Positions 6,001-9,490 of a DNA stretch of 10,986 nt are shown one piece after another. Position numbers and translations under genes: made by a program. The stretch comes from Baffinella frigidus (lineage: Eukaryota > Cryptophyceae > Cryptomonadales > Baffinellaceae). Within the stretch, counting starts at the first letter, position 1; each line of letters begins with the position of its first letter. Below the pieces are notes generated by a model. It ran no database searches and was not told where the DNA came from. It was given only the letters and a program-made list of their open reading frames with translations. The stretch spans positions 281,835 to 292,820 of the forward strand of contig MU646352.1 of the NCBI GenBank assembly GCA_026770585.1. The letters run 5' to 3'.

Positions 6001-9000
6001 GAGTTTGACAAAGTCGAGTAAAATGGAGTTGGGAAGAAGACTAACCACCCAGCGAGCCCCCTGGAAGAACATCGAGTTTCCGTTTCCGCCCAGGTTCCCC
6101 CCATTCTGCACACCGCATCGACACGCTATTTAGTGCATGCCCATACAACCGCAAAATCCTGGGTGTTGGAGCCAACCGACGCGGTTTGGGCTTCCAAATG
6201 TGGCTGCTCGTGCCTTGAGTGAGGCAACCTCCGACGTTGTGCGCCCCACATCGAACGTTCAGGGCTGGGAACACATTAAGGAGCTCATACGTTGCTTCGA
6301 TACTTTCGTGAGTTGCGCCAATCATCAGGTTCAACTCAACACCATAGAAACGCTATTTATTGGATGCCCACACATTCGCGAAATCCTGGGTGGTGCGGAG
6401 CGGAATCCAGCCGCGCAAAACCGCGCACGCCACGAGGGAGGGGTGAACTGATGGTTCCAGATTGAAACGCGGTGTTAGCGACGCTTGAGGCAGCACGTGA
6501 CAGGGCTGCGAGGCGAAAAGAGTTGGGGGGGTGGCATCCCAGGCACTGCACGGGAGACATTTGCAGGAAACTTTGGCACTGGACATGTACAGGAAACTCC
6601 CCTGGAACTGTGCAGTGTCCTGAAACACTTGAATGCCCTGAAATGGTTTCCGCAACTCCATATCAGCAACCGGCAGGGCCATGGCATTCCACATGCTGAG
6701 GCGCATACACTTTTGTATCACTCAACTCGAGGCCCAAGGGCCTCATTTAGGACCTGTGTCGAGAGAAACAAAGAAGAAGAAGAAGAAGAAGACCATGGTG
6801 TTCTACTTGCTGAAACTGCGGAAGGCCCTCAAACGGTTCTCACCACCTCCTCCTGGTGAGCACTCGGGGAAGCCAACCCCTTGATCGGCGTTTCTTCTTC
6901 ATATTCACTGCCCTCAAGCCTGGAGATGAGCGGTCCAAAAGTCTATGCTCCTGAAGACGAGCCCGCCTCGTTTCAGAGTCGTTCAGGTGTCGGAAGAGGG
7001 GAGGGTGGGATTTCTTGGGTTTGAAGAGCCCCAGTGGATGGAAGCACCTCTTGGAAATGACATGGTGCAGGAGGCGGAGTGGTAACGTTCCTTGCGGACT
7101 ACGACTGCAATGTTGAGTACAATGCATTCGAGAACACGACTGACAAAGACGCTAGCGCCCATGAGAACGTTCACGAAATCACAAGATTCGGGGGTCGGAA
7201 GGGTACCACGCAAGAGTGTAGGGCTGACCTGGGAAAACAAGCCAGTTCAAACGGAATGTGTAACAACTTTCCGAATTTTCGATTTTTCTGTGGGAAGAAT
7301 GTCCACTTATGAACTTAAGAAATAGTAGAATTCTACTATTTCTCCTGTGGGTCACTCTGCCCTACACTCTTGCTTGATACCTTGCCGAAGTACTTGGCGT
7401 CAAACGGACCTCCGTGGCGCGCCACTGCGCATGCGTGATTCGCGGTCAGTGCGGGGCCCGCCTCGGGATGGCGAGGCCCGCCTCGGGATAGATAGGGAGG
7501 GCAGGCGGGAAACTGCTGGCATTCAGAGTACTTGGCACACGGTGCCGGGTTGCCACTGCGCATACGCGATTCGCGGTCAGGGAGCCAACTTCTTCTTTTT
7601 CTTCTCTATTACTCTCGAACCGTGGCACACAGTTTTCACGAGGCAGGCTCTCAGGCGCTGGGGTGTCCTGTGGTGGGAATTCGTGTGGTGGAGATTCCTC
7701 TGGTGGGGGTTTCGGGTTTCGGGTTTCGGGTTTCGGGTTTCGGGTGCAGGCTTTAGGTCTTAGTGTTTGGAGTTGACGGTTCATGGTGAAGGGCGCGTAC
7801 TAGAGGAGTAGGGTTCAGTGTTTGGTGTTGAGGGTTTATGGCTATTGGGGCGTACGGGAGGAGTGGTGGACGAGGCGGGCCTCGCCGCGGAGGGAGGCTG
7901 CCTTCTCCAGGAGCGGCATCAGCTCCCGGCAGATGATGAAGTGCGAGAGGTGGTTCTGCGGAGGCAGAGAGCGAGTCAGCGAGAGAGAGAGATGCAGGCT
8001 TGCTCGAGGAGGGGGAGGAGTTCCCGGCAGAGGATCAAGTGCGAAAGGTGGTTCTGCGGACGAGGAGAGACGCGACCCCCCGCAGGATCCCGCACCCCAC
8101 CCGCGGCGAAACGGGCACACGGGTGGATCCACGCTGCCCACGCCATGCAAAAAAAAAAACATTGTTTGCGCCAGACCGAACGGGGTTCCTCGGGGTCGCC
8201 AGTGGCTGCCAAGTTCATGGGTTCTCGGGGTGGGGTTTCGAACCGTCTGGATCTGCACGTCGTATCCGTCGCCGGTCGCCTTGTCCTCAAGGGCCATCAC
8301 GCCCGCGTTGTTGCAGAGCACATCGAGCCCCGTCGAACCCGCGAGCTGCATCACCTGTAGAAAAAACGGGGGAAACATTAGAATCAGTGGGGTTCTGGAG
8401 GGCACCGTGGCCCGGACGTGTCCGCCTGTGCGGTGACTTGCAACGGTCGTGTGCCAGAAAAACGTCCAATCGCCGCTGCTACGAGCGATGCGCTAGCTCG
8501 GGGGGGAGTGGGGGAGAGCCTGTTGGCAAGCAGCCATGGTCGACGCGAAGCTCATGAGATCGCACGGCACCGAGGTCACCTGGTGTGGGGGTGCCCGGAT
8601 GAGAATCCACGGGCGGGTGGCCCCAGTTGCTCGCCCATGGGTCTTTCGTTCCGGTGCTGAACGCGGCCAGACCTTGGCGCCCGGGACTGCCGCCTTGATG
8701 TTCGCCTCCGCAGCGGTGGCGCGCTCCGACGCGCGGTTCAGCATCAGCACGTGGGCCCCGGCCTTGGCCATCGTCTGGGCCGCCACGAACCTGTCACACG
8801 CGCGCGCCGTCAGATGCACGCGCCGTGTGCACGTCTTGGCTGGTTTGTTGCGACACCGAAGGGGCGCACTGGGAGAGATAGGTGGTGCTATTTTGGGGGA
8901 TTACCCGGTGCCCGTGGTGCAGCCCGTGATCGCGACGACCTGCGCGGCATGAAGGGCAAGGGTGAGATCCGGTGAGGCGGTCTCTGGTTGGCGGAGACGC

Positions 9001-9262
9001 CTTCAGAGCGTGCACGCGCTCAGGACCCTTGCATTGTTGGTGGGGACCCGCGAGTGCCGACAGCCTGGCAACAACGATGTGGGTGACAGCCTGGCAACAA
9101 CGATGTGGGTGGGCGGCGGAGCAGGACCTTGCCGTCCATGCGGGGCATCGACGCCTCGAACTTGGGGTGGACGACCGAGGGGTGGTTGAACGGCTTCGTG
9201 AAGGAGCCTCCCATCGCGGAAGAACTGAGAAAAGTGAGGACGAGGAACAAATTCCTTCCCAT
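3009..9262 (-). CDS. Short-chain dehydrogenase/reductase, 11 confident exons
   Basis: Joined on the minus strand, exons 9128-9262, 8905-8939, 8673-8790, 8520-8579, 8244-8354, 7856-7955, 7381-7424, 6046-6105, 4536-4591, 4254-4323 and 3009-3089 total 870 nt, exactly 290 codons without a stop. Landmarks of the NAD(P)-dependent SDR Rossmann fold appear in order: TGCTTGTG (50-57), Asn75-Arg76 suggesting NADPH preference, Asp103-Leu104, NNAG (131-134), Asn154, Ser-Ser (185-186), Tyr223-xxx-Lys227, Pro255-Gly256 and TNLQ (260-263). The catalytic Asn-Ser-Tyr-Lys set is thus complete. Residues 1-20 are a hydrophobic leader, suggesting entry to the secretory route or a plastid or mitochondrion. By family the enzyme would oxidise or reduce an alcohol/carbonyl group; the substrate cannot be told (retinol-dehydrogenase/WWOX-like branch). 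The C-terminus is incomplete in this call. It is transcribed away from the plus-strand gene at 9491. Confidence 0.93.
3092..3608. other. Left half of SDR intron 10
   Basis: No coding exon of the SDR is recognised here. TGGCTCAGTTGG at 3183-3194 matches a tRNA-type A-box, but no B-box follows at normal spacing and no cloverleaf folds. An open minus-strand frame at 3380-3574 (64 codons) has no recognised motif and lies inside the intron. The rest is unremarkable, moderately AT-rich intron sequence. Confidence 0.5.
3609..3876. repeat. Direct repeat plus 22-bp inverted repeat
   Basis: TCTGGCGTGGT, CACTGTTCTCACGCAC and CA(G/C)(A/G)GCAGAGAAC-type blocks at about 3613-3681 recur at about 3767-3820, roughly 150 bp apart. 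In addition 3691-3712 (AGAATCAACGTACCTCAAAG plus CA) is the reverse complement of 3855-3876 with one mismatch, giving a 186-bp foldback unit. Weaker inverted similarity continues inward around GTAGGGCACAT and GTAGGGTACAT. This may be a decayed miniature element inserted in, or created by, a tandem duplication. Confidence 0.6.
4092..4135 (+). repeat. 22-bp perfect tandem duplication
   Basis: AATATTTGTACCAGGACACC plus TC occurs twice back to back (4092-4113 and 4114-4135) with no mismatch, so the duplication is recent or conserved. It lies inside intron 10. Confidence 0.95.
4254..4323 (-). CDS. SDR exon 10
   Basis: Acceptor TTGTCCCATGCAG, 70 nt, donor GTCACC. The first base completes the Arg240 codon split by intron 9 (phase 2). 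The peptide reads LQAKGSKIMSLCAAPGFAST followed by NLQ (residues 241-263). Lys-Gly-Ser-Lys, the Pro-Gly of the cofactor-side loop and Thr-Asn-Leu are diagnostic for the retinol-dehydrogenase-like branch of SDRs. Confidence 0.94.
4359..4388 (+). repeat. 15-bp perfect tandem duplication
   Basis: AACTTCCCCAGAGTG occurs twice in succession (4359-4373, 4374-4388), in intron 9 between exon 9 and exon 10. On the transcribed strand it reads as GGGGAAGTT repeats. Confidence 0.9.
4420..4495. repeat. (CT)n / CTCGCT microsatellite
   Basis: A run of CT dinucleotides with CGCT interruptions, the complementary composition to the GA tract at 1776-1985. Because the gene is on the minus strand, the transcript here is purine-rich (GA). 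It fills about one third of intron 9. Confidence 0.9.
4536..4591 (-). CDS. SDR exon 9 (catalytic YxxxK)
   Basis: Acceptor GGGTGGCAG, 56 nt, donor GTCGCC. The peptide RYHHSKMANSMMAVALHN (residues 222-239) holds the catalytic Tyr223 and Lys227 of the SDR active site. The frame stays open leftward of the chosen acceptor as Gly-Trp-Gln, which would mimic the Trp-x-Arg-Tyr seen in relatives. Phase 0 from exon 8 nevertheless requires the CAG acceptor used here, giving Trp-Val-Arg-Tyr. Confidence 0.93.
4590..4964. repeat. Duplicated exon 9 acceptor segments
   Basis: CGCTGCCACC, the complement of the exon 9 acceptor with its first bases, occurs at 4590-4599, 4876-4885 and 4955-4964. The first two are followed by similar sequence (CAGAGGGGGGAACCAACGGCG versus TAGAGGGGGGGAGGGCAACCG), so about 50 bp are homologous. 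In addition AGCTCTTCG-type blocks repeat within 4600-4645. Intron 8 therefore carries extra copies of its own 3' splice site. Confidence 0.6.
4644..4780. mobile_element. Foldback element B (24-bp terminal inverted repeats)
   Basis: TAGAGCGTTTGCGGTAATTG plus TTGT at 4644-4667 is the reverse complement of 4757-4780 with one mismatch. The element is 137 bp, has no coding capacity and starts and ends in TA. Its outer bases TAGAGCG...CGCTCTA are the same as those of the element at 2764-2959, so the two look like members of one Tc1/mariner-type MITE group with TA target duplications. It lies in intron 8. Confidence 0.75.
5107..5139 (-). repeat. Short CCCTGAA telomere-variant array
   Basis: Four CCCTGAA heptamers followed by CCCTAAG. 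This is a one-base variant of the CCCTAAA telomere complement. The orientation is opposite to the array at 221-341. It lies inside SDR intron 8, directly left of the 24-bp minisatellite. Confidence 0.85.
5191..5286. repeat. 24-bp minisatellite, cluster 1
   Basis: Four units of exactly 24 bp close to TATTGATCAAGGTCTCTCTG plus TCGG. Since 24 is a multiple of three, the minus strand reads as a repeated octapeptide Thr-Asp-Arg-x-Thr-Leu-Ile-Asn. No start, codon bias or neighbour supports it being translated, and it is intronic to the SDR gene. Confidence 0.93.
5451..5537. repeat. 24-bp minisatellite, cluster 2
   Basis: Three full units and a partial one of the same 24-bp family as 5191-5286. The first unit has a two-base insertion (26 bp). 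It is separated from cluster 1 by 164 bp of unrelated sequence, so the array has been split or seeded twice. Confidence 0.9.
5680..6060. repeat. Repeated copies of the exon 8 donor region
   Basis: Three blocks have the form GTTGAGTAAAA...GA(G/A)GA...GAC...ACCACCCA(GCGAG), at about 5680-5726, 5952-5994 and 6012-6056. A shorter ACCACCCAGCG lies at 5920-5930. The 6012-6056 copy contains the complement of the real exon 8 donor. The transcript thus meets GCTGGGTGGT-type donor-like sequences several times in the first 350 bases of intron 8. A 25-bp block TTCGAGAACACGACT...GACG at 5893-5917 also recurs at 7127-7151. Confidence 0.65.
6046..6105 (-). CDS. SDR exon 8
   Basis: Acceptor GGTGTGCAG, 60 nt, donor GTTAGT (close to consensus). 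The peptide NGGNLGGNGNSMFFQGARWV (residues 202-221) supplies the Gly-rich segment and the Trp that precede the catalytic Arg-Tyr in this SDR group. A donor three bases earlier (GTGGTT) is possible and would remove Val221. The chosen site keeps the usual Trp-x-Arg-Tyr spacing. Confidence 0.9.
6123..6394. repeat. Direct repeat with 227-bp period
   Basis: ACGCTATTTAGTGCATGCCC, then ATACAACCGCAAAATCCTGG with GTG, at 6123-6166 recurs with few changes at 6350-6393. Weaker similarity flanks both copies. The segment lies directly upstream of exon 8 in intron 7 and looks like a decayed tandem duplication. Confidence 0.7.
6400..6700. other. Intron 7 interior, no feature recognised
   Basis: Open frames exist on both strands but none has a recognisable domain, and all lie between exons 7 and 8 of the SDR. 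Short CCTGAAAC and CCCTGAAA echoes occur around 6618-6645. Nothing else can be supported. Confidence 0.5.
6701..6791 (+). mobile_element. Retroelement-like 3' tail with (AAG)n, copy 2
   Basis: The second copy of the unit at 1399-1483: GCGCATACAC, TTGTATCACTCAACTCGAGG, a CCCAAGGGCCT block, TTAGGACCTGTGTCGAGA, then AAACAAAG and a run of AAG. Sequence outside this block is not shared, so both copies look like truncated insertions that keep only the 3' end, as non-LTR elements do. It lies in SDR intron 7, antisense. Confidence 0.6.
6800..7300. other. Intron 7, right part
   Basis: No exon is recognised. The block TGTTGAGTACAATGCATTCG followed by AGAACACGACTGACAAAGAC (7111-7150) is a dispersed relative of sequences at 5732-5757 and 5893-5917. 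This suggests an intron-resident repeat family. Confidence 0.45.
7318..7343. repeat. 26-bp perfect palindrome
   Basis: AGAAATAGTAGAA followed by TTCTACTATTTCT is a gap-free perfect palindrome centred between 7330 and 7331. It ends 36 bases from the donor of exon 7, within intron 7. It could extrude as a cruciform, form an RNA hairpin just after the splice donor, or mark a small insertion. Confidence 0.95.
7381..7424 (-). CDS. SDR exon 7
   Basis: Acceptor GCATGCGCAG, 44 nt, donor GTATCA. It completes a codon begun with one base in exon 6 (phase 1) and encodes LARHGGPFDAKYFGK (residues 187-201). This matches the Ala-Arg...Asp-Ala-Lys-Tyr-Phe stretch that follows the catalytic Ser in this SDR group. 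Confidence 0.92.
7421..7580. repeat. Duplicated exon 7 acceptor with decayed exon copy
   Basis: GCCACTGCGCATGCGTGATT with CGCGGTCAG (7421-7449) recurs at 7552-7580 with 27 of 29 bases identical. Left of the second copy the minus strand reads on as a frame-disrupted remnant (Ala-Lys-Tyr in another frame, near 7528-7536). This is a non-functional duplicate of exon 7 131 bp upstream. Between them CCCGCCTCGGGAT is itself duplicated (about 7458 and 7477). Confidence 0.75.
7707..7744 (+). repeat. GGGTTTC telomere-variant array
   Basis: Five perfect GGGTTTC heptamers, a one-base variant of the TTTAGGG telomere unit, followed by degenerate GGGTTCAG, GTTGAGGG and GGGTTTA fragments to about 7840. It sits in intron 6, immediately downstream of exon 6 on the transcribed strand. 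Confidence 0.9.
7856..7955 (-). CDS. SDR exon 6
   Basis: Acceptor TGCCTCCGCAG, 100 nt, donor GTACGC. It encodes NHLSHFIICRELMPLLEKAA then SLRGEARLVHHSS (residues 154-186). Asn154 is the structural Asn of the SDR active site and the terminal Ser-Ser holds the catalytic Ser. It ends in phase 1, matching exon 7. Confidence 0.94.
7997..8053 (-). pseudogene. Partial duplicate of SDR exon 6 (6b)
   Basis: A second acceptor (CTCGTCCGCAG) is followed by NHLSHLILCRELLPLLEQA, 15 of 19 residues identical to exon 6, with all four changes conservative (Phe to Leu, Ile to Leu, Met to Leu, Lys to Gln) and several synonymous. The copy then runs into CT-rich sequence and a TGA at 7976-7978 with no GT donor. 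It therefore cannot simply replace exon 6. The pattern suggests it was under protein-level selection before truncation. Confidence 0.85.
8244..8354 (-). CDS. SDR exon 5
   Basis: Acceptor TTTTTTCTACAG, 111 nt (37 codons, phase 0), donor GTTCGA. It encodes VMQLAGSTGLDVLCNNAGVM then ALEDKATGDGYDVQIQT (residues 117-153). Asp127-Val-Leu and the NNAG motif at 131-134 are the classic SDR fold signature of strand beta-4. Confidence 0.96.
8520..8579 (-). CDS. SDR exon 4, with a GC donor
   Basis: Acceptor CCCACACCAG, 60 nt encoding VTSVPCDLMSFASTMAACQQ (residues 97-116), with the Asp103-Leu104 pair that contacts the adenine ring in SDRs. The exon ends CAG followed by GCTCTC. No in-frame GT donor exists before the stop codon that follows, so this intron must be GC-AG, the one non-canonical donor in the gene. 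Confidence 0.92.
8673..8790 (-). CDS. SDR exon 3
   Basis: Acceptor CGTGTGACAG, 118 nt, donor GTCTGG. It completes Gly57 split by intron 2 and encodes FVAAQTMAKAGAHVLMLNRA then SERATAAEANIKAAVPGAK (residues 58-96). This is the first Rossmann helix and strand beta-2. Asn75-Arg76 at the end of beta-2 suggests a preference for NADP(H) over NAD(H). Confidence 0.95.
8905..8939 (-). CDS. SDR exon 2 (35-nt micro-exon, cofactor loop)
   Basis: Acceptor CATGCCGCGCAG, only 35 nt, donor GTAATC. It encodes VVAITGCTTGTG (the last Gly shared with exon 3), that is strand beta-1 and the complete TGxxxGxG pyrophosphate-binding loop. Skipping it would shift the frame and remove cofactor binding. Confidence 0.93.
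9059..9110 (+). repeat. 26-bp tandem duplication in SDR intron 1
   Basis: GACAGCCTGGCAACAACGAT with GTGGGT occurs twice, perfectly, at 9059-9084 and 9085-9110. A third, interrupted copy lies at 9280-9305, on the other side of exon 1 in the 5' leader/promoter. Exon 1 is thus bracketed by copies of the same repeat. Confidence 0.93.
9128..9262 (-). CDS. SDR exon 1 with hydrophobic leader
   Basis: The first ATG (9260-9262) opens a 45-codon exon ending AAG before GTCCTG. It starts MGRNLFLVLTFLSSSAMGGS, a short positive n-region and hydrophobic core typical of a signal peptide, then a linker ending Met-Asp-Gly-Lys that leads straight into the beta-1 strand of exon 2. The frame is open upstream for a few codons without another ATG, so this start is the best choice. 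The leader could be secretory/ER or the first part of a bipartite plastid signal. Confidence 0.88.
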
Positions 9263-9490
9263 GAATGATCCGGATCGATGACAGCCTGGCAACTGCAACA
9301 ACGATCTCTCGCCGGACGTGATGTTCGGTCAGGTGACTCCCTTGTCAAAAGTGGCTGCACTTTTGACATCGCTCCGAAGTTCGAAGGGCGATGGCGCGCG
9401 AGAGCTGCTTGGCTGCGTCCTGGTGAAGATTTTGCAGCGGGTCAACTCGATTTGGTTCACTTGAACTTCGGAGGGGCCGGGAGGAGGGTC
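9263..9490. promoter_or_regulatory. Bidirectional promoter region between two divergent genes
   Basis: The 228 bp between the start codon of the SDR gene (minus) and that of the plus-strand gene must hold both 5' leaders and any core promoters. No TATA box is evident. Two inverted repeats stand out. GTCAAAAGTG-GCTG-CACTTTTGAC (9344-9367) is a perfect 10-bp stem with a 4-base loop. CTCCGAAGTTC (9372-9382) is matched in reverse complement by GAACTTCGGAG (9463-9473), 80 bp apart. Such sites could bind dimeric regulators or shape the leader RNAs; this is inference. Confidence 0.6.

Noticed and set aside
7842-8405. Single 187-codon frame as one uninterrupted SDR fragment
   Set aside because: It reads through intron 5 between two true exons; the middle part has no SDR similarity and clear donor and acceptor sites bound it.
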